A stretch of 64,000 nucleotides of DNA from Panulirus ornatus (GCF_036320965.1 NC_092261.1:16329646-16393645); one strand, 5' to 3'. Positions 9,830 through 22,055 are shown, counted from the first letter of the stretch. Notes: generated by a model not told the origin, from the sequence alone. Translations and numbers: made by a program.

Positions 9830-10352
9830 AAGAAATTAGACGTTTTTTAATGAGATGCCTGAAGATAATGTGACGTATGTCATGTTGATCTAGCTGGGAA
9901 CGAGAGTATAGAGAGAAGCGAGGCAGTAAACGCAGTCTGAATGAGATAGCTAATCAGGGTGTGATAGAATGGTATGGACAAATGGAGAAGATGATCGAAG
10001 AAAGTTTAACTAAGAGGATCTGCATGTTAGAAGTGGATGGAGAAAAGGGTTTTGGGGAAGACCATAAATATGAAGGAGTGAAGTTAGGAAGAATTTTGGG
10101 AGAGAAGTGCATGGGATAGAATGAAGTGGATCGATGTGGTAGATGGGGCGGATGGGGTAGGTGCTATCACTGGGCTGAACCAGGGCATATGAAGCGGCCA
10201 AGGTAAACCATGAGACAGTCTGTGGGACTTGGCTGTGGATGGTAGGCTCTGGTTTCAGTATATGATATGACAGCTATAGAGTGGATATGTGTATATGAAG
10301 CTCTTTTTCTTTTGTTCCTGACGCTACCTAGCTAAGTCGAGAAAAGCAAGGA
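9830..10352 (+). pseudogene. decayed 3' end of an RTE-like LINE
   Basis: The sequence aligns by eye with the last part of the LINE at 533-2613. AATGAGATGCCTGAAG matches the EMRCLR region, GTATGGACAAATGGAGAAG the GHMERM region, and CACTGGGCTGAACCAGGGCA the conserved GLNQGM C-terminus. The frame carries several stops and indels. The 3' tail ends at a GACGCTACCTAGC box, about 140 bp after the stop, which is the short-tail form of the family. Confidence 0.78.
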
Positions 10353-10361
10353 TGTATACAG

Positions 10362-10440
10362 AATTATCATTATCACTATTATTACTATCATTATCAATAT
10401 TATCATTAATAGTGATAATAACAACAATAACAATAATAAC

Positions 10441-10479
<39 letters not shown>

Positions 10480-10560
10480 CAAAAATAATAATAACAATAA
10501 TCATAATTATCATCATCATTGCGAATAACTACAATAATGAAAATAATATTATTGATAATC
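10362..10560. repeat. (AAT)n and related triplets
   Basis: AAT/ATC/AAC triplets with a pure AAT core near 10440-10480. Confidence 0.9.
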
Positions 10561-10734
10561 ATAATCTCATTACAACCATTATTGTTATTTTCAGTACTGT
10601 TAAATACTTCTTAAATGGATGAATAAAAATGTAGGTCATGTTCTTACGTTTTCTCACATGTCAAAATCCGCTCTGTTATATCCTATAATCCGTCAAATTT
10701 CCTTGAAATGTAGGAAGCTGGTACATGAACCTGT

Positions 10735-10763
10735 ACTACTACTACTACTACTACTACTACTAC
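10735..10763. repeat. (ACT)n microsatellite
   Basis: About nine ACT units. Confidence 0.95.
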
Positions 10764-10779
10764 CATTCCTGTGTGTTCA

Positions 10780-10858
10780 GTGAAACCATGACTGTCAAAA
10801 AATCAAACTTTGACTTTCAAATAGTAACACGACTGTCAGAATATCAAGCCTTCAGTGT

Positions 10859-10938
<80 letters not shown>

Positions 10939-11190
10939 AGGCTAGACGGTCAAAAAATCAAACCTCGGTTGACAAAAGAAAAATCAAACCTTGACTGTCA
11001 AAAAATAAAATCTTAGCTGTCAGAAAATCAAAGCAAAACTGTCAAAAAAAATAAAACGTCGACTGTCAGAAAAAAATCAGATCTTGATTGTCAAAAAATC
11101 AACCCCTTCCCCCCCCCCCAAAAAAAAAACCCTGTCAAAAATCAAACATTGCCTGTCAAAACACATCAAACCCTCACTGTCAAAAAATCC
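10780..11190. repeat. degenerate tandem array split by a (TA)n tract
   Basis: Variants of GACTGTCAAAAAATCAAACC recur about every 25-32 bp, roughly a dozen times. A 76-bp (TA)n run (10861-10936) has expanded inside the array. Confidence 0.85.
10861..10936. repeat. (TA)n microsatellite
   Basis: About 38 uninterrupted AT units inside the array above. Confidence 0.97.
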
Positions 11191-11329
11191 ATGACCGGTT
11201 CATTATCTCAAGTCAAATATGGAAAACATTGAGAAATAAATCATACAATGTTTCTTCCACCGAGTCTGCAGTACTATCTACCCATCTGTGGAAGCCCCTG
11301 AGCCACGTTAGCGGGCCAGAGTTTTACTA

Positions 11330-11359
11330 CGGGCTACTGGTCGTTCTGAGCGAGACTCG

Positions 11360-11431
<72 letters not shown>

Positions 11432-11785
11432 CGCTCAGAGAGAGGCTCTTTCAGATTAAAGAAACTTGCTCAGAGCGAGACTGGTTCCGACAGCGAGACT
11501 CGTTCAGAGCGAGACTCGATCAGAGAGACATTCGCTTAGAGCGAGATTTATTAAGAGCGAGACTGGTTCCGACAGCGAGACTCGGTCAGAGCGAGACTCG
11601 ATCAGAGAGACATTCGCTTAGAGCGAGATTTATTCAGAGCGAGACCTTCTCAGAGAGACTCGTTCAGAGCGAGACTCATTCAGAGAGAGAATCGTCCAAA
11701 GCGAGAGAGACGCTCTCAGAGCGAGACATGTTCAGAGCTACACTTCTCTAGAGCGAGACTCGTTCAAAGAGCGAGACTACCGGGT
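11330..11785. repeat. GAGCGAGACTCGTTCA array around a (GA)n core
   Basis: Units of about 17-19 bp resembling CAGAGCGAGACTCGTT recur more than 15 times. A pure (GA)n run (11361-11429) lies within. A longer duplicated block with ATTCGCTTAGAGCGAG occurs at about 11525 and 11605. The GA run probably grew from GAGA in the unit. Confidence 0.9.
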
Positions 11786-11932
11786 CTGGCTGGGTACTGT
11801 TGACGGGGGTGTCATCCATCATCCACTGTGACAAATGGTGGATCTTTTTTTTTATTCAGGCTAGTTAGATGACGGATGTGTTGGTGCCTCCATCTGTGAA
11901 GTACTGCCGCCCGGTCGCATCAGCCTAGCTGA
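11786..11932. other. unique spacer
   Basis: Short mixed segment with no supported feature. Confidence 0.4.
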
Positions 11933-12420
11933 GTGCCAGTACAACAGGTTACTAGTTGGGTACTGGTACAACATCTTACTAGCTGGGTACTGGTACAGCA
12001 GTTTATTTGTTAGGCACTGGCACTACAACTTATTAGCTGGTTATTGGTACAACATATCAGCTGGGTACTGGTACAATTTATTGACTGGTACAACTTATCA
12101 TCTGGGTACTGGTACAATCTCTCAGCTGGGTACTGGTACAACTTATCAGCTGGGTACTGGTACAATTTATTGACTGGTACAACTTATCAGCTGGGTACTG
12201 GTACAACTCATCAGCTGGGTACTGGTACAACCTACCAGCCGAGTACTGGTACAACTTATCAACTGGGCACTTGTACAACATATCAACTGGGTACTGGTAC
12301 AACGCATCAACTGGGTACTGGTACAACTTATCAGCTGGTACTGCTATAACTTATCGGTTGGGTACTGGTACAACTTATCAGCACTGTATTCATAAAGCTT
12401 ATTAGCTGGATACTGTAATA
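11933..12420. repeat. 24-bp minisatellite (CAGCTGGGTACTGGTACAAC core)
   Basis: The 24-bp unit GCTGGGTACTGGTACAAC plus TTATCA occurs about 18 times with some short units. Since 24 bp is eight codons, both strands stay open (YQLGTGTT-type repeats on plus). Nothing suggests coding. Confidence 0.95.
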
Positions 12421-13566
12421 TCCTCGGTGTTGTATCACGTATAACAATCATAACCCATTCTTCAGTACATGACATTTCATCCCAAGACTCGGTTCTCATT
12501 TGGGCTAGTTTGGCTTCAGTAAAAGGAAACACAAGATCAAATGCTAAATACCTCAACGGTGAATATATAACAACACATCAAGTATTAATCCATTCGTCAG
12601 CTGTGTAGGCCCGTCAATCTATGACAGTTGGCAAGGGTGAGGTGCTCAGTGTGTGGGAGGAGGAGGAGGAGGAGGAGGAGGAGGAGGGCGACAGCAGCGC
12701 AACGCAACATTTGCGCAATCCTTTCCAGATTGACAATAGCACTTTTCAGAAGCATCCGGAAGAACGGTGGGGAAAAATACGGTTGAAAAATGAAATAACG
12801 GGTGTCGGCCGGATCCATGTCTGCTGGCGAGGGACGGAATTTGACACAACGGTGAAAAACTTCCATACGTGGGGATCAGAAAAACATGAAAATGGGCGTT
12901 TTACGCCACGAATTGACTCGCTCGCGTACATCAATGTCCCACGTGAATGCTAACCACACTTATATATGGTCTTAATGGCGGCTGTCTTCACGGCGGAAGA
13001 GACCCTGTGCCCGCACTGTGTACGTGATGGTATGTATACACCCACATCAACGGGGCTGACCTCGGCAGGATACATTCTACGGGATCTGCAAGCGGGCTTT
13101 CAGGTGGGTGGGTAGGGTGTGTGTGTGTGGTGGGTGGGGACAGGAACCTCCGAGTGGCCGACAAGATGGTGGACGTTGCCAAGTGGCTATGTGAGAATAC
13201 TGACACATATGTCTTTCTAAATGACACGTATGTACAGTATTATGCTATCCGTCCATACTAACACAGTTTTGAAACATAGAAACGTCTCTGCGCGTACATA
13301 TACACACACAACATCGAGGTAAAGAAAGACGAGTCAGAGGCAAAGACAGACACACACACACAATCCTTTCGGAGGATAATTCCAAATATGTATCAGCGTT
13401 GGCTTTGAGGGGGGAACAGACACTTACCCCAGGGTGACGAACACACACGTAACAACCCCTGTAGCAACAGACCACCTCCCGCAAGTCCCCCCGCCACACC
13501 TCCACACACGGGTTACGCTACCCAGAGCAGACCCCACCCAACCCCAACCCCACACCCACACACGGA
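12421..13566. other. unique sequence, no gene recognised
   Basis: It contains a (GGA)n run (12656-12687) and short CA/GT runs. A 110-codon frame (12621-12953) starts at an ATG in poor context and passes through the GGA run as poly-Glu. Its non-repeat part matches nothing I know and its length is within chance. Confidence 0.4.
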
Positions 13567-14025
13567 TTACGGCGTGATGTTTCTCTTATTCCCCGAAAAC
13601 ATAAGAGCAGAGCGCGACCCCCGGTTCTGTTGTGGGTTTATCTCAAACTTATTCCCCCGAGTTTGACGAAATTGGTCGAGAGGGTTCGCGCTCAGCGATG
13701 CTCTGGCCAAGTTGATGAACCTTTGATGATAATCTCCATAACTTAAAGGTCTAGCGTTGCTTAACGTGTAGCCTAAAGCCACTAGAAACACTATGGACTG
13801 TTCAGTGTGCCTGAGCAGGCAGGGTAGTGTGGTGACGTAGGCCTGGGAGGACTTGTCCTCCAACAATCTGACGGAGCGGCGGAGGAAGACAGAACAGAGT
13901 CGGAGAACCAATTTGTGTGGGTACGAGCCTCTGAAAATCCAAGGACGTATGCAAGAGAGGCAGGGTAAAGTACTAAGCGTAAAGAAAAAGCCTGAAATTA
14001 AGAGTAGCAACAGACGACATTTCAT
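13567..14025 (-). CDS. hypothetical 152-residue ORF with signal-peptide-like N-terminus
   Basis: The ATG at 14025 (A at -3) starts MKCRLLLLLISGFFFTLS, a basic-then-hydrophobic segment like a secretory signal or anchor. The rest is basic, of ordinary complexity and matches no family I recognise. There are no repeats and no neighbouring coding frame. About eight open frames of at least 137 codons are expected by chance in 64 kb on two strands, so length alone does not support it. It could also be an old transposon fragment. Confidence 0.12.
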   Translation of the reverse strand: MKCRLLLLLISGFFFTLSTLPCLSCIRPWIFRGSYPHKLVLRLCSVFLRRSVRLLEDKSSQAYVTTLPCLLRHTEQSIVFLVALGYTLSNARPLSYGDYHQRFINLARASLSANPLDQFRQTRGNKFEINPQQNRGSRSALMFSGNKRNITP

Positions 14026-14434
14026 GCTTAATGGATGGTCCGCTGAATACGATTGCTTAAGATGATCAATTATTACTGGACCCGTGCAGGCGCTTGTGAA
14101 GTTTTAAAAGTAGTCCTGAAGGAGTGGGTTAACTTCATGACGTGCTATAGGGCAGGCAAGACATTACAGGTACATAACAAATTCGAATGTACAGATCTAT
14201 ACAAAATTTTTAGGTGAGCTTGAAGCTAGCGGAGGAGGTGGGCTGTGGGGTCTATGTACTGAGGACATGGATACAGGCACTCTCCGTATTGCAGCCAAAC
14301 CAAACGTCGCCTTTCGAAAAGCCAAAAAGTCGAACCTTTTTCTTTTCTTTCAATAATAATCACTTTTTGGGGGTGAAGCAATCACGTTAGCACACACAAA
14401 ATTGTTGCTTAAAGAGATGTAGCTACAATGACCT
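14026..14434. other. no gene recognised
   Basis: Mixed sequence. No supported feature. Confidence 0.45.
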
Positions 14435-14795
14435 GGCCACCTTAAGTTGTGGATTTTTCTGAAAGTTTTTGATATTTTGGGGCAGTTATGGTTAAGATTT
14501 TGGTCTATATTTTTGATTGGCCCCCTTGAGTAGCGTATATATCATTTTTATTTTACTATTTCTGATATTTCTGGCTGGCTGGTCATTGAGCAGTGGATTT
14601 CTTTTTTCAAACGATTTTTAATTTTTCGGTCTAGCCCCGTAAATCTGAACACTGGATTTCTTTTTAATTTTTCATTTTTAATTTTTGGTATATGCTATTG
14701 AGCTGTGGATTTTTTCATTAGAATTTTTTTTGAAATCTTTGGTTGGCCCCTTTTAGTGGATATCTTTTTTAAAACGATTTCTGATATTTCTGTTC
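14435..14795. repeat. diverged T-rich tandem repeat
   Basis: Segments of about 70-80 bp resemble GGCCCCTTGAGTGTGGATTT followed by TTTCTGATATTTCTGG-type sequence, about five units, strongly degenerate. Confidence 0.6.
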
Positions 14796-14959
14796 ATTTT
14801 ACTGAACTGGGATGTAAGCCATACGATTTGAAAGCTACACGTATACAAGTGAGTACAACCTACCATCATAACCTTTCTCAGATACAAACATTACGTTCTT
14901 AGACGAAGATAAAAAGGAGTATATACATGAGAGGCCTTAAGAAAGACCCGTGCTATCCA

Positions 14960-15185
14960 TGGGTGATGGTTCAAGCTATGAGGTACAACGATTTCATCTC
15001 AGGAGTACGATGGCGTCAACATGAGTACGACGATGTTTTGAACCACAACGACAGTCTTTTTTGAGTACACGATGACTCAGTGTCACGAGTGAAACGACGA
15101 TTTAACCCTATCATGAGTACGACGACAAGATCCCTTTGAGTATGACAGATCACGTCGTCGTACTCCAAAATGGGGATTTTAAGTC
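14960..15185. repeat. diverged GAGTACGACGA repeat
   Basis: Variants of ATGAGTACGACGATTT recur at irregular 25-45 bp spacing, about seven times. Confidence 0.55.
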
Positions 15186-15276
15186 GTCGACCTAAAGTGG
15201 GTTCAGCCGTCGTGTTTAAAAGGGCGGGTGTATAAAGAGACGTCGTGCTTCACGCTTTATTGTCGTCGTGTCCTGC

Positions 15277-15296
15277 GGGTGGGTGGGTGGGTGGGT
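15277..15296 (+). other. G-quadruplex-forming run
   Basis: GGGTGGGTGGGTGGGTGGGT has five G3 runs with 1-nt loops, the most stable parallel-quadruplex arrangement known. More GGG runs follow to 15330. Confidence 0.8.
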
Positions 15297-15299
15297 TGG

Positions 15300-16630
15300 A
15301 GGGTCAGATTTGGGGGTGGGAGGGGTTGGGTGTTACGACAGCCAATAAACATATCGATAATGAGTCACTACAACCTGCGTCTGGGGTGTGAGGTAGTGTA
15401 AGCTCCAAACGTCACCTGTGGTGCCAGCATTCTCCCCCCGAGAAACAAAGTCCAACGACATATCGCTGTGTGGTTCCACGCTTTGAAAATACCGTCTCCA
15501 GAAAAGTGTAGCCCGAGACAATTTACTCTTTAAGCAACGTCTGCGGAAAACAGCTGGTGCTTTTATACGACAGGAGCGGCGATACATGTCCTCTCTTATC
15601 CTGTATTGCCGTTATCTCTGTCTAGAAGAAAATAAATAAGAATATATCATCTGATCACCTATATGATATAGCTATACATAAACCATGCAGGTACTGAGCT
15701 ACAGACCCATACACAAACACAAGAGGCGTCGCATGAACGCCATCAGCTGTGCTAGGCAAACGGAGACCACACTGCTTATATCGACACAGTCTGGACGCTG
15801 TCCTGTGCCAGGGAGGGAGACGAGAGACGACCCCCGCAGGACAGCGGGTTCCTGCCGGTACTGCTCCTCTAGCTTCACGAGGTCACAAACTTGGCCACCA
15901 GACAAACGCAATTTCAAACCTGTTAAGAGACGTGATGTACTTGAAGCTGCGGCGCTGGGAATGCCCGTGATGGTGGTGGTGAGGAGGAGGAGAAGACATA
16001 AGATGAGACAGGAGAAAGACGAGGGAGCTGGAGCAAAGGAAATCAAGGAGACTGGAGATGAAAAATGGGAAGAAGATTGGCTGCAAAGAGCAAGAGGAAT
16101 GAGGATAGAAAACGTTGGGGGGAAAAGCTGAGTGAACAAAATGAAAGGGAAAGGGAAGATTCAAGGAAAAGATGGGACAGATGGAGGTGGTGGAAAAGGG
16201 TGGTGGGTGGGTGGGTGAGCGATGAAACAGTATGGAAAGGTGAGTGTGAGGTGGCCGGTGAGGAGGGGACAACGGGGCGCAAAAATGGATGGTCTCGTAC
16301 CTCACGAGGGAAAAAAATATATATAAAAATACTCTCCTTCTTGGTCACACGCGCTGGTACGATCTCTCCAAAAGCCTTTCCTCTCTACCACTAGACACAT
16401 TCACCACTGCAGCTCATGCCAAGGAAGTGTCACCCCACTGTTCATAGTGACACAGAAATATCCCCAGTGGTATTCAGCGCCCATCTACACCACGTAGCCT
16501 GAATGTCAAGTCGCCTCGGGAAGAACTTAACCAATGAAGTGAACCTGAGAGATGTGAGGAACGCACAGACACCCTGACGCACGGACTCTGTAGCCGGTTT
16601 GGTCATTCACCGAGCCTTTATAAACCACTG

Positions 16631-16635
<5 letters not shown>
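15300..16635. other. unique sequence, no gene recognised
   Basis: Open frames on both strands (for example 148 codons at 15685-16131) show no recognisable domain. 16000-16260 is purine-rich on the plus strand, which explains the Arg/Glu-rich translation. Confidence 0.4.

Positions 16636-16636
<1 letters not shown>

Positions 16637-16702
<66 letters not shown>
16637..16702. repeat. (TA)n microsatellite
   Basis: About 33 TA units. Confidence 0.97.
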
Positions 16703-16704
<2 letters not shown>

Positions 16705-16760
16705 CCTTTAGGGAAGACAATAACATCGCTAAGTGTTGCTTCACTCAGAGAGATTACCAA

Positions 16761-16930
16761 CGCTTCCCCACCCTCATCCCTTACTCATCCTCTTCCTTTA
16801 CCCACCCTTTTGCCTTACCCATATTCTCCCTTTACCCATACCTTCTCTTACCCATCTTCCTCCTTTACCCATATCTTCCTTTACCCACATTCTCCCCGTA
16901 CCTTCACCCTTCTCCCACCCATCTCCTTCT
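16761..16930. repeat. degenerate CTTTACCCA repeat
   Basis: CCTTTACCCATATTCTCC-like units recur about every 24 bp with variation. Confidence 0.7.
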
Positions 16931-17072
16931 CTTGGTACCTGATAAAACGATAAATAATTTCGCTAACACACCATACGAAGATTTCGTCACGGCAGACGGA
17001 GACTTGCAGACCAGAAATAACGATATGAAGAAAAAAAGGAAGAAGACGTAACAGCATTGTAGGCAAAAGCAT

Positions 17073-17073
17073 G

Positions 17074-17129
<56 letters not shown>
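17073..17129. repeat. (CA)n microsatellite
   Basis: About 28 CA units abutting a LINE relic. Confidence 0.97.
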
Positions 17130-17131
<2 letters not shown>

Positions 17132-17222
17132 GGCGGAGCATTGGAACAAACTACCTCCCGAAGTAGCAAAGGCAAATGCAATGCAATACCTTGATATCGA
17201 GGATAGCCAAATACATCACTGA
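17130..17222 (+). pseudogene. C-terminal scrap of a CR1/jockey-type LINE protein
   Basis: From 17130 one frame reads VAEHWNKLPPEVAKANAM, matching the WN-LPxEVV.A ending common at the C-terminus of CR1/L2/jockey-type reverse transcriptases. It stops shortly after. Upstream protein is replaced by (CA)n. Short, but the motif is specific. Confidence 0.6.
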
Positions 17223-17574
17223 TATCTCCAATAAGAACAAAAACCCATAAATTATATACATTTTCTTTCAGAATCCAGGTGTAGAACAGATGCCATAAAA
17301 CTGACAGAAAGTCTTTTTCATAGTCTACACTCTCCTTTGAAATTTCCACGCCAGTATTACCACAACAATACAGCAGTTTCTCCACTTCTTTTTCCCTGCC
17401 TGCAGTTGAGCCGGAGGGTGAGGTGGATGGGGAGTTGCCTTCTTCTTTCCTGTCCTGTTCCGACCATTATATATATCAGGTGATTTCCATACGGACCAAC
17501 AGGTCTCCTGTTATCTGTCCTCCCCATATACTCCCATGCACCAGATTACCCAGAAACCCATCATAAACAGTCTA
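17223..17574. other. no gene recognised
   Basis: AT-rich; may contain the 3' UTR of the preceding LINE relic. Confidence 0.4.
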
Positions 17575-17889
17575 CGGAGCCCCGGATCCACGGAGCCCCG
17601 GACCCACGGAGCCCTGGACCTACGGAGCCCCAGACCCGCGAAGCCCGGGACCCACGGAACCCCGGAGCCCCGGACCCACGGACCCACAGAGCCCCGGACC
17701 CACGGAGCCCCGGACCCACAGAGCCCCGGACCCACGGAGCCCCGGACCCACGGAGCCCCGGACCCACGAAGCCCCGGACCCACGGAGCCCCGGACCCACA
17801 GAGCCCTGGACCTACGGAGCCCCGGACCCACAGAGCCCCGGACCCACGGAGCCCCGGACCCACAGAGCCCCGGACCCACGGAGCCCTGA
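17575..17889. repeat. 16-bp minisatellite (GAGCCCCGGACCCACG)
   Basis: About 19 units at 16-bp spacing with A/G and C/T variants, very GC-rich. Frames open on both strands (up to 140 codons) are spurious. Confidence 0.96.
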
Positions 17890-18058
17890 CAAGACTGAAG
17901 CATACACGAGTCGTCATCCATGAATGAAAACAAATCTGTGGATTTAGCATGATACTGTTGTACACTGTGATGGGTTACCAGAGAGTCTGTGTTCTTCTAA
18001 GCTTGTCACTGAAAAATAATCTTGTTTCAAAACTTTACCAATCCATCTATGTGTGTGA

Positions 18059-18152
18059 ATACATATCTATCTATCAACCTAACTATCTACCACCTATCTA
18101 TCTACCAATCTGTCTTTCCGCGAATTCACTTATCTATCTATCTATCTATCTA

Positions 18153-18196
<44 letters not shown>

Positions 18197-18270
18197 TATA
18201 TATATAACAACCTACCTTTCTATCTGTCTCTCTGCTATTCTACCTGTCTATCTATCCATCTATCTATAAA
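18059..18270. repeat. (TATC)n with embedded (TA)n
   Basis: TCTA/TATC tetranucleotides with a 50-bp TA core at about 18156-18206, then more degenerate TATC. Confidence 0.93.
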
Positions 18271-20171
18271 AATCTAGTATAAAACTAGGAAACAGAAAAG
18301 TGACTTCTTCCTGCCACAAAGGAATAAGTTTTCAGAGAACGGAAAGTGGAGTTTGTACGTCCCTAATCTGCTTACCATCATCAGGGATTTGGGGAAAAAA
18401 AAACAAATAAAAGGCCCACATTACACTGAAATTATACAGACTTATAACAACATCCATCTCTTAATGTTTATTGCAAACGGTGTAACCAATAAACTAATGT
18501 ATGATAACAAGAGGGATGAGTCTGATCAAGTCTTGGGAATGATAATGTTCTGTTATCTGGCTGTCTGGTCCAGTATGCCAGTCAACATACGACACGAGAC
18601 AATATCCCGATCATTAAAAACCAACGACATTTTCTCTGATGTGATGATGATGATGATGATAATCAGGGGATAACAATACCCAGAAAAACCTATCGTTTTC
18701 TTTGATAACTGACAACAACACGGAAGGCTGTCGTTTTCTCTGATATGATGATAATCGAATGACGGCAACACAGAAGACCTCTCTGTTTTCCCCTCCATTT
18801 TCTGTAATCGACTTTCTGCTGCTGCTGCTGCTGCTGGAGGACCCCTTCCTCGCGAAGGTGTTGGGTGCTCAGCGTCCGAGCTGACGCCCTGGACACCTGG
18901 TCGTGGGTGGAATTACCTCCAAACGACTCGCTCATGACTTCAGTCACTGCCAGCGTACGGTACACCCGCCTCTCCACGACGACCGACCACCACAGAGAAA
19001 CGAAAGAACGAACGAATATGTCGATTCCAAGACGCCATTTTACGTGTCGTCTTAACGTAAACTTGAGGGAAATAAATCAGTCGCTTCTTACGTTCCTGTT
19101 ATAGCCATATCATAGGTTCACTAAATAAGACATTTTGTAAGATATGAAAGATACAGAAGGCTAACGGTTACACTAAGCCTTTGTTTATATCATATACGAA
19201 ATAGCATTAGAAATAATGTGCAGAAGTCTACGGGATTTAAACGCCAAGTCAGGCAATGCCAGTTGATATTAAGACAAGGAGCTTTCTGTTTATATGACGA
19301 ATGTTCGTCACTTAAGAACTATTGTATAAAAAAAAAGTCGACTTACAAGCCATGAAATGAGGAAAACAAATCCCACTGAAGTCTCGATTTAGCTTATCTA
19401 CTTCAGAAAAAAAAAAAATCTGCTACGTTTTTCATAGAACTACTGTCAGCTGATTCAGCCTAATCTATTCTTTTTCAAAATATTTTCAACAAATTTTCCC
19501 AGTTAAATCATTTTAGTTTCATGTTTCCGTAAAATCAAGTTTTTTTTTTTTAATTTTTCATTGGAAAGATAGCTTATTTTCAGATGCTGTCTTTAACACA
19601 CCGCTTCAATGTCAATTGTAGGTTAAATAAAGTTCTAGTTACGTTTTTAGCCTAAACACAGTTTTAACTTTCGCATCAATAAGCCTCCACAGATATACTA
19701 TCAAAAGTGTGATGGTGTGAGGAGAGCAGTGTTGACTTGGTGGCTGGCGGACACCTCACAGACACACACACAGACACACACACACACACTCGCTCCCAAG
19801 TCCCAGCCAGGCCCGCACCTTCCTCGAACACCTTCAGTTAGGCCAATCGGCCCGCTCCCCGAGGCCATTCCTCCATCCAACTTGCCAATCTCGAATCCTT
19901 TAAGTAGTAAGACTTAACTCTCTAATTACGACGACTTCACCCACTTGAATACTACTGCTGCTACTACGACTTTAACGACCGAGTTCAATTAATTACGGGG
20001 GAAAGAGACACAGGATAGCTCAGCCCGCAGATCCTTCATCAGTCGACAACAGAAGCTATACACCTCACAGCCATACCGGGGACGACGATACACAAGGACC
20101 ACTACACACACCCTGGGTCACTGGGTGACGTGAGCCGTGCCTGTCCTGTCTGTCTCTTAAGGTCAATGAGA
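18271..20171. other. unique sequence, no gene recognised
   Basis: It contains (ATG)n at 18641-18662, (CTG)n at 18812-18836 and short A/T runs. The 106-codon frame at 18353-18673 has no known domain. A CA-rich patch lies near 19760-19790. Confidence 0.4.
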
Positions 20172-20470
20172 GGACGGTGGTTCGAGCCTCCCAGGAGGTC
20201 CGTGCAGTAGGCTAGACGATAGCAGGTTACGGACGGTGGTTCGAGCCTCCCAGGAGGTCCGTGCAGTAGGCTAGAGGATGGTAGGTTACGGACGGTGGTT
20301 CGAGCCTCCCAGGAGGTCCGTGCAGTAGGCTAGAGGATGGTAAGTTACGGACGGTGCTTCGAGCCTCCCAGGAGGTCCGTGCAGTAGACTAGGGGATGGT
20401 AGGTTATGGACGGTGGTTCGAGCCTCCCAGGAGGTCCGTGCAGTAGACTAGGGGATGGATGGTAAGTTAT
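20172..20470. repeat. 59-bp tandem array with B-box-like core, 5 units
   Basis: GGACGGTGGTTCGAGCCTCC recurs at 20172, 20231, 20290, 20349 and 20408, exactly 59 bp apart, with few substitutions. Each unit holds GGTTCGAGCC, close to the RNA polymerase III B box. No A box is clear, so active transcription is not implied. Confidence 0.95.
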
Positions 20471-21000
20471 GGCTATGATACATCCTGGGCTTGGAGCTTT
20501 CCGATTCGCAGTGACGAGATCTCTGTACCTAGTACCTGACGGAGGCGTCTGCGATATCACACACGAATATCCGAGTCCATGTGAATCTGCATATGTAGAT
20601 ATAAAGACTCCCTATTTTATCTGTGTGTGTAAAAATAAAAAGTAAAGAACTGTAGCGGTTTACTGTATTTAGAATTCGGCTGAAAATATACAGATGAGAT
20701 GTTACAGAACAGGAGGGGAAGTAATTGTAACTATTTCGTTAACCAATAAGAGCTTAAGGTCCAAGTAAGGCGGGTTACTTAAACGCTTTGGATAAGCACA
20801 TGAGTGAGGTAAGTCTATACAATACATGAAGTTTTACGGAGAGAATTCTGTGGTTTATACATCATTCATTTAACGGTGATTATTTCAATATCAGGTGATG
20901 AAAAATAACCCATTGGTTGAATTACGGTGATATTGTAGCTGAAACACATTACCTACCTAATGGTGATCATTAATAGGGAGTGATGGTTGAGTTACAAAAA
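20471..21000. other. no gene recognised
   Basis: Mixed sequence. No supported feature. Confidence 0.45.
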
Positions 21001-21037
21001 TGTGTGTGTGTGTGTGTGTTTAAGTGTGTTTACGTGA

Positions 21038-21102
<65 letters not shown>

Positions 21103-21247
21103 TAAGTGTGTTTACGTAAGTGTGTGTGTGTGTGTGTGTGTGTGTTTAAGTGTGTTTACGTGTGTGTGTGTGTGTGTGTGTGTTTAAGTGTGTTTACGTG
21201 TGTGTGTGTGTGTGTTCACGTGTGTCTTTGTGTGTGTGTGTGTGTGT
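21001..21247. repeat. (GT)n blocks separated by TTTAAGTGTGTTTACGTG
   Basis: Four or five GT blocks are joined by a repeated linker, making a higher-order array. Confidence 0.93.
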
Positions 21248-21478
21248 AAACATCCATCCCAATACAATTAAACACATCTCAATCTATGCTTAACTGGCAA
21301 CAGAATTTATCAAAAAATAAGATCACATCCCAGCAGCTCACATTCTCCCATCCCTCCAAAAGGAGAAAAATCTCGCCAATTAGCGACCTTCAAGTGGGGA
21401 AACCCGAGCCATCGTAACGACCCTACGCCAGGCTAACCTGCTTTCGTCTTTTCGTTAACAGCAGACGGAATGGGGTCT

Positions 21479-21505
21479 TTAGTAGTAGTAGTAGTAGTAG
21501 TAGTA

Positions 21506-21576
<71 letters not shown>
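21479..21576. repeat. (TAG)n(GA)n compound microsatellite
   Basis: About ten TAG units followed by about 33 GA units. Confidence 0.96.
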
Positions 21577-21580
<4 letters not shown>

Positions 21581-21669
21581 CAAATTCGGGTGTGGGAATT
21601 CCTTAATGACGACTAACAACAAACAACACAAACTGGTAACCAAAGTTTCTCTCTCTCTTTCCCTCCCTT

Positions 21670-22055
<386 letters not shown>

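Noticed and set aside
17511..17965. Frames of 117-140 codons rich in Gly/Pro/Ser/Arg
   Set aside because: Produced by the GC-rich 16-bp minisatellite; open on both strands at once.
20172..20470. CRISPR array
   Set aside because: Five contiguous 59-bp repeats with no unique spacers, in eukaryotic-type DNA.
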